Below, in pieces: positions 18,659-27,491 of a stretch of 64,000 bases of DNA (position 1 is its first letter; the number at the start of each line of letters is the position of its first letter). Origin of the DNA: CAWUEZ02 sp963921355 (GTDB taxonomy: Bacteria; Pseudomonadota; Alphaproteobacteria; Thalassobaculales; Thalassobaculaceae). The stretch covers positions 4,836,001 to 4,900,000 of the forward strand of contig OZ001190.1 of assembly GCA_963921355.3 (NCBI GenBank), given 5' to 3'. The position numbers and the translations under genes are program-made. The notes under the pieces are model-generated. The model had not been told where the DNA came from. It ran no database searches and saw nothing but the letters and a program-made list of their open reading frames with translations.

Positions 18659-18735
18659 CGCGATCCTCCTGCCTTCGTCGATTTGCCTGTGGTTCCTGTA
18701 TCCATCTCCAAGGTCCCGGCCGTCGCGCTGCTCCG

Positions 18736-18767
18736 CCGGGATGACGGTGCATTTCTCGTCATCCCGG
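18736..18767. repeat. Palindromic intergenic repeat, copy 2
   Basis: Arms CCGGGATGACG and CGTCATCCCGG with a 10-nt loop, identical in arms and loop length to the copy at 15302-15333. Flanking GGTCCCGG and GACCGGGACCTCG extend the similarity. It lies in the 142-bp gap between the E1 beta gene and the TPP-enzyme gene. Confidence 0.85.
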
Positions 18768-18800
18768 TTCGACCGCCAGGTCGAGACCGGGACCTCGCCG

Positions 18801-19772
18801 TCATTCAGTCACCATCGCCCGGGCCGCCTCGGCGATGCCGGCGGCGGTGACGCGGACGGTGTCCTCCAGCGGCGGGGCATAGGCAATCGGCACCCGCGGC
18901 GCGCCAAGACGCTTCACCGGCGCCTTGAGCGCGCCGAACAGCGCCTCGGACACGGTGGCGGCGATTTCCGCCCCGAAGCCGCCCGCCTGCACACTCTCAT
19001 GGGCGACGATCAGCCGGCCGGTCTTACGCACGCTCTCGAACACCCGGTCCTTGTCCCAGGGCCACAAGGTGCGCAGGTCGAGCAGCTCTACCGACACGCC
19101 GTCCGCGGAAAGGGTCTCAGCCGCCGTCACCGCCTCGTGCACGGTCGCCGACCAGGACACGACGGTCATGTCGTCGCCCTTACGCACGATCCGCGCCCGG
19201 CCGATCGGCAGCGGGTCGTTGTTGTCGACCTCGCCCTCCAGCGCCCACAGGTTCTTGTGTTCCATGTAGACAACCGGGTCGTCACAGCGGATCGCCGATT
19301 TCATCAAGCCGTAATTGTCGACCGGCGAGGACGGGCAGATCACCACAAGGCCCGGAATATGGGTGTACCAGCTCTCCAGCGACTGGGAGTGCTGGGCCGC
19401 CGACGAGCGCCAGATCCCCATCGGTTCCCGCACCACGATCGGCACCTTGGACTGGCCGCCGAACATGTAGCGCGCCTTGGCCGCCTGATTGACCAGTTCG
19501 TCGACCGCGCAGAGCGCGAAATCGGCGAACCGCATCTCGACGACCGGCCGGGTTCCGGTTATGGCCGCCCCGACCGCGACCCCCATGATCGCCGCCTCGG
19601 AAATCGGGGCGTCGGATATCCGCACCGGGCCGAACTGCTCCGGCAGACCGGCATACTGGCCGAACACGCCGCCACGGCCGAGATCTTCGCCCAGCGCCCA
19701 GACCGTCGGGTCGCGCTGCATCTCCTCCGCCAGCGCCGTGCGGCCGGCTTCGGCATAGGTCATCGTCACCAC
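18801..19772 (-). CDS. 2-oxoacid dehydrogenase E1 component, beta subunit
   Basis: 323 residues of the transketolase-like E1 beta family. Landmarks are ALGEDLGRGGVFGQYAGL, RISDAPISEAAIMGVAVG, QAAKARYMFGG and the C-terminal RLGAPRVPIAYAPPLED. It pairs with the alpha subunit just upstream to decarboxylate a 2-oxoacid or acetoin-like substrate. The GTG start at 19772 has an AGGAGG site at 8 bp; that site overlaps the stop codon of the alpha gene, so the two are tightly coupled. No E2 or E3 gene follows, which is unusual for a complete dehydrogenase complex. Confidence 0.92.
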   Translation of the reverse strand: MVTMTYAEAGRTALAEEMQRDPTVWALGEDLGRGGVFGQYAGLPEQFGPVRISDAPISEAAIMGVAVGAAITGTRPVVEMRFADFALCAVDELVNQAAKARYMFGGQSKVPIVVREPMGIWRSSAAQHSQSLESWYTHIPGLVVICPSSPVDNYGLMKSAIRCDDPVVYMEHKNLWALEGEVDNNDPLPIGRARIVRKGDDMTVVSWSATVHEAVTAAETLSADGVSVELLDLRTLWPWDKDRVFESVRKTGRLIVAHESVQAGGFGAEIAATVSEALFGALKAPVKRLGAPRVPIAYAPPLEDTVRVTAAGIAEAARAMVTE

Positions 19773-19784
19773 GGAGCCGTCCTC

Positions 19785-20789
19785 CTAGTAGGCGTCTACG
19801 CGGGGATCGCCCACGTCCTGTACGTCGGCAAAGGCCCGTTCCAGCGGCGGCCAGGGGGCCGCCTTGGCGTCGTCGTAGACCGCTTCCATCTCGGTGCGCG
19901 CGTCGCGTTCGTGGCCGGCCAGGGCCTCGCCCTTGATGCCGGCATCGGCCAGGGTCTGGGCAAGGCGGGCGATCGGGTCGTTGCGCCAGGCCGCCGCCAC
20001 CTCCTCGGCCGGACGATACGCCGCGGGGTCCGCAGCCGTGTGACCGGTCAGACGGTAGGTCTTGGCGACGATGAACCGCGGTCCGCCGCCGGCGCGCACC
20101 GCCGCGGCGGCGTCGCGGGTTGCCTCGTCGAGGGCGATCACGTCGTTGCCGTCGACCTCGAGGGCGGGGATGCCCAGCGCCTCGGCGCGAGCGGCCGGTC
20201 CCGGACCGGCAGTCATCGAGGCGGTTCGAGTGGTCGAGGCGAAGCCGTTGTCCTCGCAGACGAACAGGGCCGGCAGTTCGAAGACCTTGGCCCAGTTCAG
20301 CCCTTCGAGAAACGGCCCGCGGTTGATCGCGCCGTCGCCGAAGATCGAGCAGGCGATCCGGTCCTCGCCCTTCATCTTGATCGCGTGGGCTGCCCCCGCC
20401 GTGATGTGGATGTTAGCCGCCACCACGCCGTTGGCGCCGAGCATGCCGACCGAGAAGTCGGCGATATGCATCGATCCGCCCTTGCCGTGGCTGGTCCCGC
20501 CCTCGCGGCCCAGCAGCTCCCGCATCATGGCCTTGGCATCCGCACCTTTGGCCAGGGTGTGGCCGTGACCGCGATGGGTCGAACTCAGGATGTCGTCGAC
20601 CCTGAGGTTCGTGACGACGCCGGCGGCGATTGCCTCCTGGCCGATCGAGGGGTGGATCGCGCCGAGGACCAGCTTTTCGGTATTGGCCTGCAGGGCCGCC
20701 TCTTCAAAGGCCCGGATCCGCCACATCAGCTTGTGGTGGTCGAGCAGACGATCGAGATCCAGGTTGCGCGGCGTGGGCGTCGCGGACAC
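19785..20789 (-). CDS. 2-oxoacid/acetoin dehydrogenase E1 component, alpha subunit
   Basis: 334 residues. The TPP-binding region reads IFGDGAINRGPFLEGLNWAKV and continues ALFVCEDNGFASTTRT. Earlier landmarks are HPSIGQEAIAAGV and SSTHRGHGHTLAKGAD, shared by the acetoin dehydrogenase and PDH E1 alpha families. The GTG start has a GGGAGG site. It is the first gene of the TPP operon, followed 12 bp later by the beta subunit. AcoA-type function is possible but not shown; the ALS-like TPP enzyme downstream would fit acetoin or 2-oxoacid metabolism. Confidence 0.92.
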   Translation of the reverse strand: MSATPTPRNLDLDRLLDHHKLMWRIRAFEEAALQANTEKLVLGAIHPSIGQEAIAAGVVTNLRVDDILSSTHRGHGHTLAKGADAKAMMRELLGREGGTSHGKGGSMHIADFSVGMLGANGVVAANIHITAGAAHAIKMKGEDRIACSIFGDGAINRGPFLEGLNWAKVFELPALFVCEDNGFASTTRTASMTAGPGPAARAEALGIPALEVDGNDVIALDEATRDAAAAVRAGGGPRFIVAKTYRLTGHTAADPAAYRPAEEVAAAWRNDPIARLAQTLADAGIKGEALAGHERDARTEMEAVYDDAKAAPWPPLERAFADVQDVGDPRVDAY

Positions 20790-20940
20790 AGGGCATTCCT
20801 CCCGAGAGCCCGCATCGGATTGGTCTTTGTTCTATGGCGGGCGGCCAAACCTTAGAAAGCGCGCCGACAGCCAGTCAAGGTGGCGAAGGACGGCGCATAG
20901 ATCCTCGACAATGCCGGCGCGCGGCGCTAGAAACCCGCGC

Positions 20941-20964
20941 TTTCCCCACCTCATGTCGGGGAAA
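20941..20964 (+). promoter_or_regulatory. Hairpin directly before the queuosine-transporter ribosome site
   Basis: Perfect inverted repeat TTTCCCC/GGGGAAA with a 10-nt loop, ending 2 bp before the GAGGAGA ribosome site of the transporter gene. It could modulate translation. It does not match a preQ1 riboswitch that I recognise. Confidence 0.4.
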
Positions 20965-20982
20965 TCGAGGAGACAGACAAAG

Positions 20983-21540
20983 ATGCGCACGCCCGCCGCC
21001 GAAAGGATCGCGCTGTTCGCCGCCATGACCGCGATCGGACTGGTCGTCCTGGTGTCCAATATCGCGGTCGGCTATCCGATCAACGACTGGCTGACCTGGG
21101 GCGCCTTCACCTATCCGCTCGCCTTCCTGGTGACCGACCTGTCGAATCGGATTCTCGGGCCCTCCGCCGCCCGGCGCGTCGTCTTTGCCGGCTTCGCCGT
21201 CGGTGTCGCCCTGTCGATCGCGTTCGCCGAGCCGCGGATCGCGATTGCCAGCGGGGCAGCCTTCCTGCTGGCCCAGCTGATGGATGTCTGGTTGTTCGAC
21301 AAGCTGCGGCGCGGCACCTGGTGGCGCGCACCGCTGATCTCCTCGGTATTGGCCTCCGCCCTCGATACGGTGATTTTCTTCGCCGGCGCCTTCGCGCTGA
21401 CCGGTCTGCCCTGGGTCACCTGGGCGATCGGGGACTATGCGGCCAAGCTGGCGATGGCGGCGATCCTGCTGGTGCCGTTCCGGGTCTTCCTGTCGACCCT
21501 GCCGGCCGCCTGGCGCGAGAGCCCGTCCGCACCCGCCTGA
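20983..21540 (+). CDS. yhhQ: Queuosine-precursor transporter (YhhQ/VUT family)
   Basis: 185 residues, about six membrane helices, ECF-like fold. Characteristic stretches are FTYPLAFLVTDLSNRILG, near the N-terminus, and LLAQLMDVWLFDKLR. Family members import preQ0/preQ1 or queuine across the inner membrane. The start at 20983 is chosen for its GAGGAGA site; an in-frame ATG at 20953 falls inside the upstream hairpin. It is the first gene of a same-strand block with queA (19-bp gap), tgt and queG, which strongly supports a queuosine role. Confidence 0.9.
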   Translation: MRTPAAERIALFAAMTAIGLVVLVSNIAVGYPINDWLTWGAFTYPLAFLVTDLSNRILGPSAARRVVFAGFAVGVALSIAFAEPRIAIASGAAFLLAQLMDVWLFDKLRRGTWWRAPLISSVLASALDTVIFFAGAFALTGLPWVTWAIGDYAAKLAMAAILLVPFRVFLSTLPAAWRESPSAPA

Positions 21541-21559
21541 CACCGGAGCGCGGTCGGAC

Positions 21560-22593
21560 ATGCGTGTCGACCTGTTCGACTACGAGCTGCCGGCCGACCG
21601 GATCGCCCGGTTTCCGGCCCGGCCCCGGGAGTCGGCCCGCCTGCTGGATCTGACGGGTGGAACCACAGCCGATCGTCATATTTTCGATCTGCCCACGCTG
21701 CTGCGGCCCGGCGACCTGCTGCTGTCCAACGACACCCGGGTCATTCCGGCCCGGCTGCGGGGGCGCCGCGGCGAGGCCGGCATCGAGGTGACCCTGCACA
21801 AGCGCGAAACCGACGACACGTGGCTGGCCTTCGCGCGCCCCGCCAAGAAGCTGCGACCGGGCGACCGGGTGGTCTTCGCCGACGACCTGTCGGCCGAGGT
21901 TGCGGCCAAGGGCGACGGCGGCGAGGTGGCGCTCGCCTTCGATCGCGCCGGCGCCGACCTGATGGTGGCCCTGGAGCGCCATGGGGCCATGCCGCTGCCG
22001 CCCTACATCGCCCGCAAGCAGGATGAGCCGAACAGCGACGCTGAGGACTACCAGACGGTGTTCGCGGCGCGCGACGGGGCGGTGGCCGCCCCCACCGCCG
22101 GCCTTCACTTCACGCCAGACCTGCTCGCCAAGATCGAAGCGGCCGGGGTCAGACGGGCCCTGGTCACCCTGCATGTCGGCGCCGGCACCTTCCTGCCGGT
22201 CAAGGTCGACGACACCGACGACCACAAGATGCACGCCGAGTGGGGAGAGATCCCCGCGGCGACCGCCCAGGCCATTGCCGAAGCCCGGGCCCGAGGCGGG
22301 CGGATCGTGGCCACCGGCACGACCACGCTGCGCATCCTGGAAGCGGCGGCGCGGGAGGATGGCACCGTATCCGCGTGGTCAGGTGATACCGACCTGTTCA
22401 TAACGCCGGGCTACCGGTTCAGGGTCGTCGACGTCCTGCTGACCAACTTCCACCTGCCGAAGTCGACCCTGCTGATGCTGGTTTCCGCCTATGCCGGACG
22501 TGAGAGAATCCTCAAGGCCTATGCCCATGCCATCCGCGCGGGCTATCGGTTCTACTCCTACGGCGACGGCTGTCTGCTGGAACGGAGTGCAGC

Positions 22594-22597
<4 letters not shown>
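21560..22597 (+). CDS. queA: S-adenosylmethionine:tRNA ribosyltransferase-isomerase QueA
   Basis: 345 residues. It begins MRVDLFDYELPADRIARFPA, and contains LLLSNDTRVIPARL, AAPTAGLHFTPDLL and the C-terminal TNFHLPKSTLLMLVSA, all diagnostic of QueA. It transfers and rearranges the ribose of SAM onto preQ1-modified tRNA to give epoxyqueuosine. It is cytoplasmic. Its stop codon overlaps the GTG start of tgt (GTGA), indicating translational coupling. Confidence 0.97.
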
Positions 22598-23718
<1,121 letters not shown>

Positions 23719-23741
23719 GACCCGTCTCTCGGAAGGGAGTC

Positions 23742-24857
23742 ATGGACCAAGCCCAACGCATCGCCGAACGCATTGGGGCCGAAGCGCGCGCCGCCGGCTT
23801 CCACGCGGTCGGCATCACCCCGGCCGCCGTCGGCGACCGCGACCGTCAGCGCCTGGAGGCCTTCGTCGCCAACGGCGAGCACGGCGAGATGGCCTGGATG
23901 GCCGAAACCCTGGAGCGACGCGGCGACCCGAAGACGCTCTGGCCCGAGGCGCGCAGCGTGATCGTCTGCGCCATGAACTACGGGCCGGATCACGACCCGC
24001 TCGACGACCTCCTCCACTCGGACCGTGGCGTCATTGCCGCCTATGCGCGCAACCGCGACTACCACGACCTGGTCAAGAAGCGCCTGAAGCGGCTCGCCCG
24101 CTGGATACACGCGAGTTTCGAGTGCGAGGTCAAAGTGTTCGTCGACACCGCACCGGTGCTGGAGAAGCCGCTGGCGACGGCTGCCGGTGTGGGCTGGCAG
24201 GGCAAGCACACCAACCTGGTCAGCCGCGTTTTCGGATCCTGGCTGTTCCTGGGCGAGGTCTTCACCACCCTGGAGCTGCCGCCGAACACGTCCGCGGAGG
24301 ACCACTGCGGCAGCTGCCGGCAATGCCTCGACATCTGTCCGACCGACGCCTTCCCGACTCCCTACACACTCGATGCCCGGCGCTGCATCAGCTACCTGAC
24401 CATTGAGCACAAGGGGCCGATCCCGCCGGAGTTCCGGCCCGCCATGGGCAACCGGATCTACGGCTGCGACGACTGTCTGGCCGTCTGCCCCTGGAACAAG
24501 TTCGCCGAACGCACCGACCAGATGGCGTTCATCGCCCGCGAGGACCTGACCCTGCCGCTGTTGAGTGAACTGGCAGGCCTCGACGACACGGCGTTCCGGG
24601 CCCGGTTCTCCGGCTCGCCGATCAAGCGGACCGGACGTAACCGGTTCGTGCGCAACGTGCTGATCGCGCTCGGCAACTCCAAGGACACGAGCGCCCTCGC
24701 GGCCGTCGAGCCATTGCTCGCCGACCCCGACCCGGTGGTCCGCGGTGCCGCGGTCTGGGCCTATCTCCGCCTCGGCGGCGACCCGGGCGACCGTCCGGAA
24801 CGGGAAACCGACCCGAGCGTGCGAGCGGAGTGGCGCCCTTCGACACGCCCGGATTAA
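23742..24857 (+). CDS. queG: Epoxyqueuosine reductase QueG
   Basis: 371 residues. The corrinoid-dependent reductase part has VFVDTAPVLEKPLA and GWQGKHTN. Two 4Fe-4S motifs follow (CGSCRQCLDICP and CDDCLAVCPWNKFA), then a HEAT-like C-terminal segment (ALAAVEPLLADPDPVVRGAA). It reduces epoxyqueuosine to queuosine in tRNA and needs cobalamin. It lies 23 bp after tgt. The last residues (RPSTRPD) are encoded by a dispersed intergenic repeat that begins inside the gene, so the native C-terminus may have been altered by repeat insertion. Confidence 0.96.
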   Translation: MDQAQRIAERIGAEARAAGFHAVGITPAAVGDRDRQRLEAFVANGEHGEMAWMAETLERRGDPKTLWPEARSVIVCAMNYGPDHDPLDDLLHSDRGVIAAYARNRDYHDLVKKRLKRLARWIHASFECEVKVFVDTAPVLEKPLATAAGVGWQGKHTNLVSRVFGSWLFLGEVFTTLELPPNTSAEDHCGSCRQCLDICPTDAFPTPYTLDARRCISYLTIEHKGPIPPEFRPAMGNRIYGCDDCLAVCPWNKFAERTDQMAFIAREDLTLPLLSELAGLDDTAFRARFSGSPIKRTGRNRFVRNVLIALGNSKDTSALAAVEPLLADPDPVVRGAAVWAYLRLGGDPGDRPERETDPSVRAEWRPSTRPD

Positions 24858-25023
24858 CCCCGGATTAAATCCGGGGCGAGCTGCTCAGGGCGAGGCCCAA
24901 GGAGAGGTCAGTGTCCGATAAGCGCCCTTCGACACGCCCCGGCTCAGGGCCGGGGCTGCTCAGGGCGAGGTTTTTAGTTTGACCTCGTCCTGAGCAGCGG
25001 CGCAGCCGCATGTCGAAGGGCGC
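24833..25023. repeat. Cluster of dispersed intergenic repeats after queG
   Basis: GCGCCCTTCGACACGCCC occurs at 24833-24850 and 24922-24939, each followed by CTGCTCAGGGCGAGG. An inverted copy (CCTGAGCAG...TGTCGAAGGGCGCC) closes the block near 25023. A perfect palindrome CCCCGGATTAAATCCGGGG lies at 24858-24876. This belongs to the CTTCGACA/CTCAGGG type of repeat common in GC-rich proteobacteria. Confidence 0.85.
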
Positions 25024-25083
25024 CTCTGGACCCATCCTGCCCTGCCCGTCAGGATGATTGCGCAGCTCAGGAGACCGGCGCCC

Positions 25084-25893
25084 ATGATTCCCCTGCCCGA
25101 CGGCGTCGTCGTCGCCGACAGCGTGACCAAACCGACCCCCGCTTGGGTGGGATCAGTACTGATCGCCGGCTCCCATGGCGGTGTGTATGCAGCCTATCTC
25201 GCGGCCAAGGCCGGCGTGCGTGGGATCATCCTGAACGATGCCGGGACCGGTAAGGATGGGGCCGGGATCGGCGGCGGCGCCTATTGCGCCGGGTTGAGCC
25301 TGCCCTACGCCACGGTCGACACAATGTCGGCGCGGATCGGCAACGGCACCGATATGGCCCGGCGCGGCGTCATCTCCTTTGTCAACCCGCCGGCCGCCGC
25401 GGCTAGTGTGACCGTCGGCATGGCGGCGATCGAGGCGGCGCGGCTGCTGAGCGTCGTCCCCGTCGTTCCAGCCGAAGCCCCCGCCTATGAGGAGGCGCGC
25501 ACCGAACTGGAACCAGGGCCGAGCGGACGGCGGATCGTCCTCGTCGACTCAGCCTCGCTGATCAAAGCCGGGGAAGCCGGCCAGGTCGTGATCTGCGGCA
25601 GCCATGGGGGGGTTCCGGGCCCCGACCCGGCCTCGGCTTTGAAGGTCGACGCGTACGCCGCTTTCTTCAACGATGCCGGCGGCGGCGCCGATGGTGCGGG
25701 CTATACCCGCCTGCCCGCCCTGGATGGGCGCGGCATCATCGCCGGCACGGTCGCCGCCATGAGTGCCCGGATCGGCGACGCCCGTTCGACCTATGAGGAC
25801 GGTATTCTGAGCCGGGTTAACGAAGCGGCCGCCCGGGCCGGCGGCGGCGCCGGCATGGCGTTGAGGACGTTCGCCGCTATGCTGGTGCGTTGA
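25084..25893 (+). CDS. Orphan protein with two tandem GSHGG/NDAG domains
   Basis: 269 residues built from two copies of one domain. The first has VLIAGSHGGV, LNDAGTGKDGAG and MSARIGNGT; the second has VVICGSHGGV, FNDAGGGADGAG and MSARIGDARSTYEDG. I do not recognise a characterised family. The conserved Ser-His-Gly-Gly, Asn-Asp-Ala-Gly and Ser-Ala-Arg motifs suggest an active or ligand site in each half. The start at 25084 is chosen for AGGAGA before it; an ATG at 25054 is possible. It is the first gene of a run with an FAH-family hydrolase (10-bp gap) and HyuA/HyuB genes, suggesting a part in the same catabolic pathway. Confidence 0.75.
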   Translation: MIPLPDGVVVADSVTKPTPAWVGSVLIAGSHGGVYAAYLAAKAGVRGIILNDAGTGKDGAGIGGGAYCAGLSLPYATVDTMSARIGNGTDMARRGVISFVNPPAAAASVTVGMAAIEAARLLSVVPVVPAEAPAYEEARTELEPGPSGRRIVLVDSASLIKAGEAGQVVICGSHGGVPGPDPASALKVDAYAAFFNDAGGGADGAGYTRLPALDGRGIIAGTVAAMSARIGDARSTYEDGILSRVNEAAARAGGGAGMALRTFAAMLVR

Positions 25894-25903
25894 GGGAGGG
25901 ATC

Positions 25904-26782
25904 ATGAAACTCGCCACGTTTACCCAGGCCGGGCGCACGCGTATCGGCGTCGTCGAGTTCGAGCGTATCGCTGATGTCTGCGCCGCCGATCCCGGTTTGC
26001 CGACCGACATGACCGCCTATCTCGCGAACCACGCCGAGACGGCGCCGCGCCTGGCCGCGGCCCGGCAAGGCGCTCCACGATGGCCGCTGGGCGAGGTCAG
26101 GCTCGAGGCGCCGGTTCCCAATCCCGGCAAGTTCCTGGCCGTGGGCCTCAACTTCGCCGACCACATTCGCGAACTCGGCGCGGCGACGCCACAGTTCCCG
26201 TCGACCTTCGCCAAGACCCGGACCTGCATCAACGGCCCGTTCGACCCGGTGCAGCGCCCGCGCGTGTCGGACACTCTGGACTACGAGGGCGAGTTGGGCC
26301 TGGTGATCGGCCGTCGCTGCCGCCACGTGCCGAAGGACCGGGCGCTCGAGGTCGTCGCCGGCTATGTCGTGGTCAACGACCTGACGGTGCGGGAGTGGGT
26401 CAACCTCACCCCCCAGGTGGTGATTCCGAAGAGCTTCGACACCACCGGCCCATTCGGCCCCTGGATGACCACCGCCGACGAGGTCGCCGATCCGCAGGCG
26501 CTGAAGATCCGCACCCTGGTCAACGGCGAGGTCCGCCAGGACAGCAGCACCGCGGAGATGATCTTCAGCTGCGCCGACCTGATCGCTTTGCTGAGCCAGG
26601 CGGTGACGCTCGAGCCGGGCGACGTGATCACCACCGGCACGCCCCCCGGTGTCGGCGAAGGCTTCTCGCCCAAGCGTTACCTGCAGCCCGGCGATGTCGT
26701 GCGGGTCGAAATCGACGGCCTCGGCCATATCGAGAACCCGATCGTCGCCGAACCCGACGACACCGCCTTCATCGACGCCTAG
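25904..26782 (+). CDS. Fumarylacetoacetate hydrolase (FAH) family protein
   Basis: 292 residues. FAH-fold landmarks are KFLAVGLNFADHIREL, the metal-binding YEGELGLVIGR, VVNDLTVREW, KSFDTTGPFGPW and VITTGTPPGVGEG. Family members hydrolyse or decarboxylate 2-oxo diacid-type compounds with a divalent metal. The substrate is unknown. It sits between the GSHGG orphan and a barrel-like protein with gaps of 10-12 bp, so it is part of one operon with the HyuA/HyuB genes. Confidence 0.9.
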   Translation: MKLATFTQAGRTRIGVVEFERIADVCAADPGLPTDMTAYLANHAETAPRLAAARQGAPRWPLGEVRLEAPVPNPGKFLAVGLNFADHIRELGAATPQFPSTFAKTRTCINGPFDPVQRPRVSDTLDYEGELGLVIGRRCRHVPKDRALEVVAGYVVVNDLTVREWVNLTPQVVIPKSFDTTGPFGPWMTTADEVADPQALKIRTLVNGEVRQDSSTAEMIFSCADLIALLSQAVTLEPGDVITTGTPPGVGEGFSPKRYLQPGDVVRVEIDGLGHIENPIVAEPDDTAFIDA

Positions 26783-26794
26783 AGGAGGCTCGCC

Positions 26795-27481
26795 ATGCCG
26801 CTGCTCGGCCAAGGCATGCTAATCACCTTCACCGAAGTGGCGCCCGAGCACGAGGTGGAGTTCAACGAGTGGTACAACCGTGAGCACATCGACGAGCGGG
26901 TCTTCATGCTGGGGTTCCGCCGCGCGCGGCGTTATCTGGCCGCCGATGCCGATGCCAAGGTGAAGTACTTCGCGACCTACGAGACCGCGACGGTCCGTGA
27001 CCTGTGCGCGCCGGAATACATAGCCCGGCTCGGCGACCAGTCCGACTGGTCGAAGAAGATCATGGCGCTGTTCACCCATTTCGATCGGTTGACGGTGACC
27101 TGCACTGTGGACCTGACTCACGGCTTCACCGGCGCCGCCGGTCTCGCCCGGTTCTTTCCGGCCGACGACCAGAAGGACGCGCTACGCCAGGCCTTCCGGG
27201 AGACCGTCTTGCCGGACGCGATCAAGCGCCCCGGCATGATGGGCGCCTGTGTCCTGGAGAACGACCTCGACGTCGTCAACGAGGGGCTGCGGGCTCAGGG
27301 CATGCCGGTGCCGGCCGATCAGATCCAGGAATGGGTGGTGCTGTTCGACACCGACACGCCGGAGACTGCCCGGGAGGTCCTCGACGCGGTGTTCGGCGGC
27401 ACCGGCATGGAGGCCTACGGGCTGGCGAGCACGTCGGTCGACACCGCCAGCTACGCCTTCACCTTCGGCAACCAGCGCTGA
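26795..27481 (+). CDS. Dimeric alpha-beta-barrel-like protein of unknown function
   Basis: 228 residues that read as two ferredoxin-like halves. The first contains MLITFTEVAPEHEVEFNEWY and REHIDERV, a pattern of EthD/ABM-like barrel proteins; the second begins near residue 105. A GAGGAGG-type site (TAGAGGAGGCTCGCC) precedes the ATG. Such barrels often act as small monooxygenases, lyases or dehydratase helpers, but nothing fixes a reaction here. It is coupled in the operon 10 bp before hyuA. Confidence 0.65.
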   Translation: MPLLGQGMLITFTEVAPEHEVEFNEWYNREHIDERVFMLGFRRARRYLAADADAKVKYFATYETATVRDLCAPEYIARLGDQSDWSKKIMALFTHFDRLTVTCTVDLTHGFTGAAGLARFFPADDQKDALRQAFRETVLPDAIKRPGMMGACVLENDLDVVNEGLRAQGMPVPADQIQEWVVLFDTDTPETAREVLDAVFGGTGMEAYGLASTSVDTASYAFTFGNQR

Positions 27482-27491
27482 CGGGGCCGCG

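Noticed and set aside
18615..20855. 746-codon plus-strand frame opposite the TPP genes
   Set aside because: A shadow of the E1 genes; His/Arg/Gly-rich composition typical of antisense frames in GC-rich DNA.
20941..20985. preQ1 riboswitch before the queuosine transporter
   Set aside because: The sequence lacks the features of the preQ1 classes I know; only a simple hairpin is visible.
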